The notes below the pieces were generated by a model, which saw nothing but the letters and a program-made list of their open reading frames with translations, did no database searches and was not told where the DNA came from. Made by a program: the position numbers and the translations under genes. 64,000 nt of DNA, taken from positions 1 through 64,000 of the forward strand of contig CAZFLD010000009.1 in the NCBI GenBank assembly GCA_964519835.1, written 5' to 3'. The first letter of the stretch is position 1. Each line of letters opens with the position of its first letter. Source of the DNA: CAZFLD01 sp964519835. GTDB taxonomy: Bacteria; Spirochaetota; Spirochaetia; DSM-27196; CAZFLD01. Positions 1-8,062 of this stretch are shown here, in pieces.

Positions 1-2
1 AT

Positions 3-569
3 TCCGCCGGTCTCGACGAAACAGGCGGTCCGGTTGCCGACGGAGCGGACGGTACCGCCGCACCGGGGTCGTCGGACGGCCGGTCGGGCACCGGTGACAC
101 CGACGGAGACGGCAATGTGCCCGGCGGTCCCGCAACGGCAGACGGCGCCGCCGTTGCCTTCGACGCCATCGGTTTGCCCACCGTGCACGGATACGATGTG
201 ACTGTCCGAGACGTCATCGCGCTCACCAATGAAATCGCCGTTTCGAACGGGTACTCACACATAAGCGGAATACCGCGGGAAAGACCGGAGCCCCACGTGA
301 TCTTCCCGTTCAATAGATTTGTGCTCCCGGACGGAACGTCGTATACTGTCCAGTGGGGAGACACACTGTGGGCAGTCGCAACGGAGTATATCGTCCGCAC
401 TATGCGAGACCAGGTTCCGGAATATCGGGAGCTTCGGTCACGTGTGGACCAAACCGAATCCGGTTCGGCGGAGCGCGCCCAAATCAGGGAACAGCTGGAA
501 TCCATCCTCGAATCGACCTGGAGCTCGGCGTTTGCACGGGAGGTGCGGGAGGCTTTAGAATCATTGTAA
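3..569 (+). CDS. LysM-domain protein, C-terminal part (5' end outside window)
   Basis: The reading frame is open from the first bases of the window to the TAA at 567, so the gene is cut by the window edge. A GTG at 117 lies inside the frame and is probably not the true start. The first ~55 residues are a Gly/Asp/Thr/Ala-rich low-complexity linker. Further on there is a LysM-like core (YTVQWGDTLW, about 112-121 residues into the visible part), a fold that binds peptidoglycan or chitin-like glycans. The last ~50 residues are charged and probably helical. This suggests an envelope-associated protein with a flexible linker before its wall-binding module. It ends 124 bp before cfpA, and a promoter-like sequence lies between them, so it is probably not in the cfpA operon. 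The specific function is unknown. Confidence 0.6.
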   Translation, partial: SAGLDETGGPVADGADGTAAPGSSDGRSGTGDTDGDGNVPGGPATADGAAVAFDAIGLPTVHGYDVTVRDVIALTNEIAVSNGYSHISGIPRERPEPHVIFPFNRFVLPDGTSYTVQWGDTLWAVATEYIVRTMRDQVPEYRELRSRVDQTESGSAERAQIREQLESILESTWSSAFAREVREALESL

Positions 570-635
570 ATGCGTCCAAAGGTTCGGTCGGATGATGTCC
601 GATAAAATGGGAGTAGCAAAGGTAATAATAAATGC

Positions 636-641
636 TATATT
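636..641 (+). promoter_or_regulatory. Extended -10 promoter element of cfpA
   Basis: TGCTATATT at 633-641 is an extended -10 element. The -35 position is poor. The same GCTATATTC core precedes ftsH and the fmdB-like gene. A good ribosome binding site, AAGGAG at 680-685, follows before the ATG at 694. Confidence 0.5.
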
Positions 642-693
642 CATACCGGTGACAGTCGCCACCGGGCAGACCAAGACCACAAGGAGTTAGGCC

Positions 694-2640
694 ATGTCAG
701 ATCTTCCACGAAGTCCAAATGTATTTCACCCCCGCAAACCCTCGGCTGTTGGTTCTCGTAACTCACTCGCGCAAGAAGGACGCGATCAGAAAGGTGAGTA
801 TCAGCAACTGATCGAGGAAGAGACCGAGAACATCCTACGGGATATTCAAGTCAAGCTTCCCAAAGAGGTTCTTGAGCAGCTGGACATCATGGGTGGGTTG
901 AAGGAGAAGCTCTACAATTACTTCAACCAAAACTACCAGAACATGTTCAACCGTTTTATCGTCACAACTGAAGATGAAATGGTCAAAAAGATCCGGAGCT
1001 TTATCGACAAGGAAGAGAGCAAGGCTCTTGCTCGGTACAATCCTAAAGAGATCTCCGAGATGCTCGATCAGATCGCCGGCGCGGACAAGTTCAACACCGG
1101 TGAAGTCGAAAAGTCCATGGTCAACATGTACGGCCACCTCCAAGGGCACATCCAGCGCGGCATGAACGATCTCGAAAACGAGACCAACGCTCTGCTTCGC
1201 CAGAAGACCGACGTTGGCGCCTTTATCCGCGGAGAAAACGCGTACTCGATCGTCAAGTGTGCCTTCAAGGACGACACTCGCAAGCCCAAGACGGTTACCA
1301 ACGTCAAGCTTTCGGTCAACATCCTGGACTCGGAGCTCATCAGCCCGATCTTCCAGTATCAGGCCACGGTAGAGTATCTTATTAAGGTGCAAATCTCCGA
1401 GACCATCATGCGAATGGTCGATCAAGAGCTCGAGCGGTATCAGGACGAGCTTGTGGACGAGGGCAAAGAAGAGCTCACGGACACGGAGATCATGTTCGAG
1501 AAGTTCAAGCGTGTTCCCAATTACACGGATGACGAGGTCGAAGACGAAAGCTCAAAGCGCTACACGTTTATGGCCAAAAATCTCATGGAGAAGATCGAAG
1601 GTCTCCGTGCTGAGATCGATCCGACCGAGTTCGACGCTCTGAATATTCGCGAGAATCTCAAGAAAATCGTAGACAACGAAAATATCCGAAACCGCGGATT
1701 CAACACTGCCATCAACTCAATGACGGCCATCCTCGATACCTCCAAAATGGGCTACCAGTACATCGAGAACCTGAAAAACGGGCGCGAGGTTATCTTGCGC
1801 GAGTACGAGGATATGGACAACACTCAGCTTCCCGACGAGCGGTACCAGATTCGTCTCAAGTACTATGACGAGCAGCAACTGTACAAAGAGCGGGATGCCT
1901 ACGATCGGCAGATGGAGGCGTTTAAGACCGAGATCTCCAAGCTTTGGGATGTGGTCGAGGCGGTTTACCAGCAGGGTAAGTCAAATTTCAAGACTACGGA
2001 CTTCGACGATCTCTACAAGAAGGTTGCAGGTCGTATCCGCAAGGAAAAGCAGCAGGCAGGCGACCCAACCTATGAAGAGATGACAAAGACCTGGAACGAG
2101 ATCGTGCGCATCCGCGCCGAAGAGACCGATGTAGAGCGTCTTAATCGCACCTACCTGTACGAAAAAAACCTCTTCAAAAAGATGCTGATCAAGATTCAAG
2201 AAAAAACGTCGACCATCTTCGGTTACCAGAATCCCGAGGCACGTGTGATCATCGATCAGCGAACCGACTTCCTAACCAAAGAGTTTGAAGAGTTCGACTA
2301 CCTGATCAACCCGTATCACGTGCAGCCCGGGCTGCTCCTCGACGTGGACATTTCCAGCATCAAGCGAAAGAAGTTTACGCTCAACGGCATGGCCAACGTG
2401 CTCAATGAGTTTCTCCACGGTGTGTCGAAGGGCTTCCAGGACGCGGCATTTGCATCGTTCAAGCGCCGACGCTCCACGGTCCGCGAGGACATCAACCAGA
2501 CGTTTACGAGCACCGTCGCCGGTGGCGAAAACGAGGGTGGCGCCAACCAGGGCGGCGTAGACGCCGGAGTAAAGGGTAAAGCCGATGTCACACCTCCTCA
2601 GAGGGGACAGTCGGCGGCGGATGGGCTTAGCGAGCTTTAG
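694..2640 (+). CDS. cfpA: Cytoplasmic filament protein CfpA
   Basis: This 648-residue protein closely resembles the treponemal cytoplasmic filament protein. That protein forms ribbon-like bundles running under the inner membrane along the cell body, beneath the periplasmic flagella. The N-terminus (MSDLPRSPNVFHPRKPS) and the stretch around residues 58-85 with IMGGLKEKLYNYFNQNYQNM are signature segments. The rest is highly charged and mostly helical, with no transmembrane segments, fitting a filament subunit. The last ~45 residues are a Gly/Ala-rich tail. The start is fixed by AAGGAG eight bases upstream. The next gene begins three bases after the stop, so the two are probably co-translated. 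In T. denticola, loss of CfpA is known to affect cell division and chromosome segregation; the same role here is inference. Confidence 0.95.
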   Translation: MSDLPRSPNVFHPRKPSAVGSRNSLAQEGRDQKGEYQQLIEEETENILRDIQVKLPKEVLEQLDIMGGLKEKLYNYFNQNYQNMFNRFIVTTEDEMVKKIRSFIDKEESKALARYNPKEISEMLDQIAGADKFNTGEVEKSMVNMYGHLQGHIQRGMNDLENETNALLRQKTDVGAFIRGENAYSIVKCAFKDDTRKPKTVTNVKLSVNILDSELISPIFQYQATVEYLIKVQISETIMRMVDQELERYQDELVDEGKEELTDTEIMFEKFKRVPNYTDDEVEDESSKRYTFMAKNLMEKIEGLRAEIDPTEFDALNIRENLKKIVDNENIRNRGFNTAINSMTAILDTSKMGYQYIENLKNGREVILREYEDMDNTQLPDERYQIRLKYYDEQQLYKERDAYDRQMEAFKTEISKLWDVVEAVYQQGKSNFKTTDFDDLYKKVAGRIRKEKQQAGDPTYEEMTKTWNEIVRIRAEETDVERLNRTYLYEKNLFKKMLIKIQEKTSTIFGYQNPEARVIIDQRTDFLTKEFEEFDYLINPYHVQPGLLLDVDISSIKRKKFTLNGMANVLNEFLHGVSKGFQDAAFASFKRRRSTVREDINQTFTSTVAGGENEGGANQGGVDAGVKGKADVTPPQRGQSAADGLSEL

Positions 2641-2643
2641 GCC

Positions 2644-3558
2644 ATGGAAAACTCACTAAATCTTCTGTCGCGCAAGGCCGGGTTCAACACGGCCTTGCGC
2701 CACTTTCGGCGAGTTACAGACTACGTAAAGGCAATCGGCGGGGGAGCAAACCTCGCCGATTTGCTGACCAACGACTTGGCTGAAGGCAGCGTTCAAAGGT
2801 ACCAAGTCAAAAGTATCATCCACGCCCTCTTGGTAGACAAGTTCGCCTATGCGTACGTCGCCCATAATCTGGACGAAACCATTGAAGAGTCCGAGGCGAT
2901 CGTTCAAACGCTCTCCAAGTGGAACAAGCTCAACATTGTTGTTGGGTATCATCAGCCTCAAGCGGGGCTGTTGGTAATCAATCCCAAAAATCCCGCCCAT
3001 TGGGAGGCCAGTATACCACTGATTCGTGAAGAGCTCGCCGTTGTCTACGTGGGGGCGGTTTCAGGAGAAGTTGACAAGAGTGTGCTCGGGCAGGCCGCTC
3101 AGGATGTAATCTCGGTTGTCTACGGCAAAGACGTTGTCGATAGAGACGAGTACGTCGGCTCGCCGTCGGAGTCGGCCCTCGCCGCCCAGAAAACGGCTAC
3201 GCCAAAGCCCCCAGCGACGTCGGCAACACGGCGCATGACGCCGAGGTATTCGGTGTTGGTAACCAATGAGTTGTTCCACAACGGAAACGTCGAAGCCTGG
3301 AAAAAAATAATAGAGAGCTTTAAAGAGAAATATTCGGGCCTTGACGTGCTTATTTGGTACGAACAGGAACGTATCAACGACATTAACGCACTGTTCAAGT
3401 GGGGTAAGGTCAAGCACGGCACACCAATCTTGGTGAGTGTCGTGGGAGAGAATATTCAGGACGTGCGGAAACTGCAGCGGTACCTCTTCGAGGGCGCAAG
3501 TCCCCGGTTTGAGGCCTTCCTCAAGGGCGGTGTCGATCGGACTCTGGACCTTTTCTAG
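2644..3558 (+). CDS. Conserved spirochaetal protein coupled to cfpA
   Basis: The product has 304 residues and no signal peptide or transmembrane segment, so it is probably cytoplasmic. It has two folded parts joined by an Ala/Pro/Thr/Ser-rich linker at about 180-198. The N-terminal part (1-175) contains the hydrophobic strand LNIVVGYHQPQAGLLVINP. The C-terminal part (200-304) looks alpha/beta, with strands such as RYSVLVTNELFHNG and TPILVSVVGENI. I do not recognise a named family. The gene starts three bases after the cfpA stop and precedes a PPDK homologue. As I recall, T. pallidum has a gene of unknown function in the same place (TP0747). The tight coupling suggests a filament accessory factor, which is inference only. 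Confidence 0.8.
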   Translation: MENSLNLLSRKAGFNTALRHFRRVTDYVKAIGGGANLADLLTNDLAEGSVQRYQVKSIIHALLVDKFAYAYVAHNLDETIEESEAIVQTLSKWNKLNIVVGYHQPQAGLLVINPKNPAHWEASIPLIREELAVVYVGAVSGEVDKSVLGQAAQDVISVVYGKDVVDRDEYVGSPSESALAAQKTATPKPPATSATRRMTPRYSVLVTNELFHNGNVEAWKKIIESFKEKYSGLDVLIWYEQERINDINALFKWGKVKHGTPILVSVVGENIQDVRKLQRYLFEGASPRFEAFLKGGVDRTLDLF

Positions 3559-3601
3559 TCCGGCGCCGGTGTTATCGTTTCAGCCAAACGGAGCGTGATT
3601 G

Positions 3602-6220
3602 ATGAAACAATTCTACCCATTTAGCAGTACCGAGTATGTGACGGACCCCAGCGATCTTGAGTTGATCGGTAGTCGCGGGAAGCGAGTTATGGAACTCGCG
3701 TCTATCGGTACACCTATTTCACCCGGGGTCGTGGTCGTATCGGAAGCTGTGAACCAGATCTCTAATAACGAGCTCAACTTGCGTGAGGCGCTTCGGGAGC
3801 CCATCGACAAGATGGAATCGGTCTTCAAGAAGAAGTTTGATGATCCCAAGAACCCACTCTTGATCAAGGTGGTTGAGAGTCCGATGCTTAACATGGTCAA
3901 TACGTTTTCGACCATTCACAACATCGGTCTTGTAGACCACTCCGTGGACGGCTTTGCCGCCTTCGTCGGCGAGGAATTTGGGTACCACGAGTACATCAAC
4001 CTTCTCCAGAATATTTGCGAGCTCGAGCAGCTTACAGACCCGGCACCCGACCGAAAAAAAGCACTCACCGCATTTGGTCGCGCCCTAAAAAAGGTAAAAG
4101 ACAGGGCCGGGCTTGAGAAGGTCGTAGGCGAGCACGGCGATGTGCTTCCCGCCAAGATCTACAAGAGTTCATGGGAGCAGCTTCTCTACGTTGTTAAGCT
4201 GTTCCACGCGCTCTTTCAGACCAACCAAAACAGCTCGGACTCGGCCTTGCTTATTCAGGTCATGGTTTTTGGTAACTTCGGCGAGTCCAGCGGTTTTGGT
4301 AGCTTTTTCACCCACGACATAATCACCGGGGATAACGTCATCAGCGGTGATTACTTCGAAAATGCATTTGATGCCACAAGCAAGCGTGGAAAACCCATCG
4401 ACAAGGTTAATCCTGAGCTCAAGGGTGAGCTCGAGCGAATCGCCAAGGAGATGGAAAAGCAGTTCAAAGAGATCCGTCGTATTCGTTTTACGGTAGAGAG
4501 TGGCAACCTCTGGGTCATCGATCAAACGCCGGTGGCTAACAAGTCTACGCAGGCGGAAATAAAGACCCTTCTGGATCTGCACAAAGACGGCGTCATAGAC
4601 GAAGAGTACGTCATAAATGCCGTTAAGCCGGGGCGGCTCTCGGAAATGCTTCACCCGGCGCTTGATCCTTCCTCCGTCGGCAGTCTACAGACGGCAACCG
4701 GCGGCATAGCCGGCGCGGTTGGAGCGGCCATCGGCCGGATATACTTTTCCACCGGCGAATTGATGAAGGCCTATCGCACGGCACAGCAGAAGGGCGACGA
4801 TACGGACTGCCTCCTTGTTATGCCCTCCACGTTTGCCGAGGACGTAAAGGCCATTGAAGTCGCGCGGGGTGTCCTAACAGCGGAAGGTGGATACGCTTCT
4901 CACGCCCCGGTTGTGGCGCGGAGCCTAGGCAAGGTCGCCATGGTCTATCCCAAGATCGAGTTCCGGAAGTCCACTATCAAAATCGGGAGCAAAGTCCTAA
5001 AAGAGGGCGACTACATCACACTCAACGTCCCCTACTACGAGAAGCCTGCGATCTACTTTGGCAGGGGGAGTCTTACAAAACCCTCGCCGGAGGGGAGTGG
5101 CCTGCTCGAGCTGCTCGACATCATCCAACACAAGATCGGCGACTTTGATGTTCACGCAAACGCTGATCAACCGAAGGACGCGGAGCTCGCCAAGCGTTTC
5201 CTTGCCAAAGGGATCGGCCTGTGCCGCACCGAACACATGTTTTTTGCGGAGGATCGGATCCAGAAGTTCCGTACCATGGTCATTGCCGACAGTCGTGAAG
5301 ACAGGCAAAAGGTCTTGGACGACCTTATCGACATGCAGATTGATGACTTTTATCACCTGTTCAAGATCATGGAAGGATATCCGGTAACAATCCGGCTCCT
5401 GGACGCCCCCCTCCACGAGTTCTTGCCCCATGCCGAGGACTCGATGAAGGAATTTCACACGTCTCTCAAGTCCTGGTATCCCAAGCTCACCTTGGAGGAG
5501 CTAAAGGCACGGTGTGAGCTCTTGGACGAGTTCAACCCGATGCTCGGGCACCGCGGAATCCGCATTGCTATCTCCTATCCGGAGATCTACAACATGCAGG
5601 TAAGAGCCATCTTTGAGGCGGCCTACCGGCTCAAGTCGGAGGGAATCGACGTCCATCCCGAGATCATGGTGCCGCTTGTCATGAACTCGACCGAAATCAA
5701 GACCATCCGCAACGGTAAGCGGATCGAGGGCAAATCAATCGTCGGTATCAAGGATATCGAAAACGAGGTCAAGGCCAAGTACGAGTGTGATCCGGTCGAG
5801 TACAAGGTTGGTACAATGATTGAGCTACCGGCTGCGGCACTGCAAGCCGGCAAGATCGCCCGTTATGCCGACTTCTTTAGCTTTGGCACAAACGACCTAA
5901 CGCAAACCACCAACGGGCTCTCACGCGACGATTTCAACAACTTTTTCACCGATTACAACGAGTTTGACCTCTTGGAGGAAAACCCGTTCAAAGTGCTCGG
6001 CGAACAAGTCAAGGAGATGATCGCCATTGCCGCCGAGCGTGGCACGATCACCCGCCCAGGCTTAAAGATGGGCATCTGTGGCGAACACGGCGCGGAGCCT
6101 GCCAACATACCATTTGCCTACGAGAACGGCATGACCTATGTGTCATGTTCGCCGTTTGGCATTCCGATCGCCAAGCTGGCCATTGCCCAGATGAATCTTC
6201 GGGAAGGCTATCCTACTTAG
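3602..6220 (+). CDS. ppdK: Pyruvate phosphate dikinase-family protein with altered ATP-grasp domain
   Basis: This 872-residue protein has the PPDK architecture: N-terminal ATP-grasp (1-~330), swivelling phospho-His domain (~350-470) and C-terminal PEP/pyruvate barrel. PPDK interconverts PEP, AMP and PPi with pyruvate, ATP and Pi. The His domain is present (GGYASHAPVVAR, His434). The PEP site looks complete: CRTEH (Arg542), LDAPLHEF, GTMIELP, FFSFGTNDLTQ and the acid/base Cys826 in CGEHG. The ATP-grasp domain is not canonical. The segment that should carry VRSGA...PGMMDT reads KVVESP (Val91), the EFTIE motif is RFTVE (Arg295), and the LQTR motif is IDQT (307-309). ATP use as in standard PPDK is therefore doubtful. 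The ATG at 3602 has ACGGAG 8-13 bases upstream. The gene is the last of the cfpA cluster. Confidence 0.88.
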   Translation: MKQFYPFSSTEYVTDPSDLELIGSRGKRVMELASIGTPISPGVVVVSEAVNQISNNELNLREALREPIDKMESVFKKKFDDPKNPLLIKVVESPMLNMVNTFSTIHNIGLVDHSVDGFAAFVGEEFGYHEYINLLQNICELEQLTDPAPDRKKALTAFGRALKKVKDRAGLEKVVGEHGDVLPAKIYKSSWEQLLYVVKLFHALFQTNQNSSDSALLIQVMVFGNFGESSGFGSFFTHDIITGDNVISGDYFENAFDATSKRGKPIDKVNPELKGELERIAKEMEKQFKEIRRIRFTVESGNLWVIDQTPVANKSTQAEIKTLLDLHKDGVIDEEYVINAVKPGRLSEMLHPALDPSSVGSLQTATGGIAGAVGAAIGRIYFSTGELMKAYRTAQQKGDDTDCLLVMPSTFAEDVKAIEVARGVLTAEGGYASHAPVVARSLGKVAMVYPKIEFRKSTIKIGSKVLKEGDYITLNVPYYEKPAIYFGRGSLTKPSPEGSGLLELLDIIQHKIGDFDVHANADQPKDAELAKRFLAKGIGLCRTEHMFFAEDRIQKFRTMVIADSREDRQKVLDDLIDMQIDDFYHLFKIMEGYPVTIRLLDAPLHEFLPHAEDSMKEFHTSLKSWYPKLTLEELKARCELLDEFNPMLGHRGIRIAISYPEIYNMQVRAIFEAAYRLKSEGIDVHPEIMVPLVMNSTEIKTIRNGKRIEGKSIVGIKDIENEVKAKYECDPVEYKVGTMIELPAAALQAGKIARYADFFSFGTNDLTQTTNGLSRDDFNNFFTDYNEFDLLEENPFKVLGEQVKEMIAIAAERGTITRPGLKMGICGEHGAEPANIPFAYENGMTYVSCSPFGIPIAKLAIAQMNLREGYPT

Positions 6221-6239
6221 AAGAACAGTGCACCGAGTG

Positions 6240-6274
6240 AAGGCGCGGCTTTTGGTTGGCCGCGCCTTTTTTTT
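6240..6274 (+). terminator. Rho-independent terminator after ppdK
   Basis: A ten-base GC-rich stem (AAGGCGCGGC paired with GCCGCGCCTT, loop TTTTGGTTG) is followed by a run of T to 6274. It ends the cfpA-ppdK transcription unit. Confidence 0.92.
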
Positions 6275-6296
6275 GGTGCGCCCGTCAGGGCGCACC
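6275..6296. repeat. Perfect inverted repeat directly after the terminator
   Basis: GGTGCGCCC, a four-base loop GTCA, then GGGCGCACC. The nine-base-pair stem has no T-run after it. It abuts the ppdK terminator and lies downstream of the convergent J-domain gene. Confidence 0.6.
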
Positions 6297-6355
6297 CACT
6301 TCCCGGCGGTGGGAGGGCAACAGTTGCAGGGAGACTACACTAAGCGAGGTCATGT

Positions 6356-7186
6356 TTACGCTGCGGAGGTGTCGATAAGGGTGAGGAGGGCGACAGTCGC
6401 GTCGAGCAGCCGTAGCCGAATGGTCGCTTCCATGGTCCAACGGGACTGCGGGTATTTTGTCAGCACTGTCAGGAAGTTCTGCGCCGCAAGCTCGGCGGAG
6501 TTCGGCATGGGCGGAACACGGCTGTCCCGACGAAACTCCTCAAAAAACCCTCGCTTTATGAGAATGTCCAGGCTCCTGGTGCCCTCCATTAGGTAGCGAT
6601 ACGCGATACGGTCAGGCAGCGGATCCGCAGGCATTCCAAATGTCTCTATGCTCGAGTGTTTATCAAACGCGGCCGCGAACTCACCAATCGTGTTTGTTGG
6701 CTGGTCACGGTGAGAGTACAAGGCGGTCCGAAGATTGTGGAGGCGGCGCTTTACGGTTCTAAAACGATAACGCCGTACTCCCTCGTACCGGAGGTGCACA
6801 TTCTCTAGACCATACTGGTAATACAAGTATACGAGGTCGAGGAGCTCGTCCTTGATGCGCTGTATGCTGTACAGACGGCTGCGGGTTGCGTCGACGCGGG
6901 AATCCGGTTCCCTCGGGGGCGAGGCGGATGGGCCCGGGCGTCTGCCACCGCCGTCTTGTGGTGGACCGGTGGGTCCGGACTTTTTCGCGGTTCGACGGTC
7001 CAGGGACTCCCGACAGGTTGTGTATGCCACGTTGACAAGGGTCATTGCCCTGTGTGCCCAATCGAGGCGATCGCGGTTGACGTCAGGGTGGTATTTTTTG
7101 ACCAGCACGCGAAACGCCCGGTTAAGCTCCTGCAGGGTTGCGTCCTCGGCCAGCCCAAAGACTCGGTAGGCTTCGCGGAGGGTCAT
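6356..7186 (-). CDS. J-domain (DnaJ-like) protein
   Basis: The product has 276 residues. Residues 1-60 form a J domain: helices flank the HPD tripeptide at 33-35 (YHPDVN), the contact for stimulating Hsp70 ATPase. A Gly/Pro/Arg-rich linker follows at about 68-100. The C-terminal 170 residues are helical and contain no zinc-finger cysteines and no DnaJ substrate-binding domain, so this is a type III J protein. Its client and partner cannot be read from the sequence. The gene converges on the ppdK terminator and is divergent from the small gene at 7295. The ATG at 7186 starts five residues before the J domain. Confidence 0.82.
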   Translation of the reverse strand: MTLREAYRVFGLAEDATLQELNRAFRVLVKKYHPDVNRDRLDWAHRAMTLVNVAYTTCRESLDRRTAKKSGPTGPPQDGGGRRPGPSASPPREPDSRVDATRSRLYSIQRIKDELLDLVYLYYQYGLENVHLRYEGVRRYRFRTVKRRLHNLRTALYSHRDQPTNTIGEFAAAFDKHSSIETFGMPADPLPDRIAYRYLMEGTRSLDILIKRGFFEEFRRDSRVPPMPNSAELAAQNFLTVLTKYPQSRWTMEATIRLRLLDATVALLTLIDTSAA

Positions 7187-7230
7187 AAGCCCTGTAAGTA
7201 TACGCTATGTTCGGTCCGGCGGACAACGAA

Positions 7231-7259
7231 TTGACAGAGGGACGGAGCGGTCCTATTAT
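7231..7259 (+). promoter_or_regulatory. Near-consensus sigma-70 promoter
   Basis: TTGACA at 7231-7236, a 17-base spacer, then TATTAT at 7254-7259. The start of transcription would be near 7266, which rules out the TTG at 7259 as a start codon and supports the ATG at 7295. Confidence 0.8.
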
Positions 7260-7294
7260 TGGGGCATACGAGTACAATTCAAAGGGGTGTTGGC

Positions 7295-7849
7295 ATGGCG
7301 ATGATCAAAGAGCTCTTCAGCGCATATGAAAAAAACGAGCTTCCGAGCGACGGTGGTTACATAATCAGTACTTTTTTTGATGCCAATTCCACCTACACCA
7401 AGTACGAGGTGACTTCGTACAACAACGTCAAGGATATCTACGGCACGGACGACGGCATCACATTTCAGGCGGATGGACAAAAGATCTTTGTGCTTGTGGA
7501 GCCGTCCAATTATCCTCAGAAGCACGTAGAGCCCGCGTACCGATCGGACTTTCACAAAATCCCGTACCGACAGAAAGAGGTGGAAGTACACGTTTCACAA
7601 CGCCAGGACCGCATCATGGTCGGCATGGAACCGGTAATGACCTACACCTCCTTTACCGTTCTCAAGAGCGAAGGGAACAACTACTCGTACATCTTGTACA
7701 GGACGGATGACCTTATGGGCGCCATGCGGGAGTTTTTTATCAAGAGTCTGTGGCAGGACGCCAATGTGCCTAAACGAGATGCGGAGCAAGCCACGCGGAT
7801 GATCATGCCGATCTTTAAGAAGGTCGTATCCAATCCGACCGGGGAGTAA
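7295..7849 (+). CDS. Conserved small protein of unknown function
   Basis: The product has 184 residues if read from the ATG at 7295, which has AAAGGGG about nine bases upstream and lies just downstream of a strong promoter. It begins MAMIKELFSAYEKNE. It is soluble, with no signal peptide, and mixes strands (IISTFFDANS, KIFVLVEPSN, VMTYTSFTVL) with a helical C-terminus ending in TRMIMPIFKKV. I do not recognise the family. The strong promoter and the single-gene unit closed by a bidirectional terminator suggest steady, high expression, which is inference. It is divergent from the J-domain gene. Confidence 0.75.
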   Translation: MAMIKELFSAYEKNELPSDGGYIISTFFDANSTYTKYEVTSYNNVKDIYGTDDGITFQADGQKIFVLVEPSNYPQKHVEPAYRSDFHKIPYRQKEVEVHVSQRQDRIMVGMEPVMTYTSFTVLKSEGNNYSYILYRTDDLMGAMREFFIKSLWQDANVPKRDAEQATRMIMPIFKKVVSNPTGE

Positions 7850-7924
7850 CGTCGTAGCCGCCGCAATAACGCGGTGGTACGTTATGTGTGAACCGGAGGT
7901 AGGCAATCCGGAGAAGTAGACCAC

Positions 7925-7960
7925 AAAAAAGGGCTGCCCGATAGGGACAGCCCTTTTTTT
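7925..7960. terminator. Bidirectional terminator between convergent genes
   Basis: AAAAAAGGGCTG pairs with CAGCCCTTTTTT around a short internal loop. It has A-runs and T-runs on both sides, so it can stop transcription of both the 7295 gene and nifJ. Confidence 0.88.
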
Positions 7961-8062
7961 CGCCTTGGCTGGTCGCCTATGCCTTCAGCAGGGCGCATCC
8001 ACTTGCATTCGTGCGGCTTGTCGCCGCGAGCGATGAACCGGTAGCAAGTAGAGCGACACGAC

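Noticed and set aside
6275..6296. Riboswitch or small RNA after ppdK
   Set aside because: It is only a single short hairpin without a conserved core, and no promoter was found for it.
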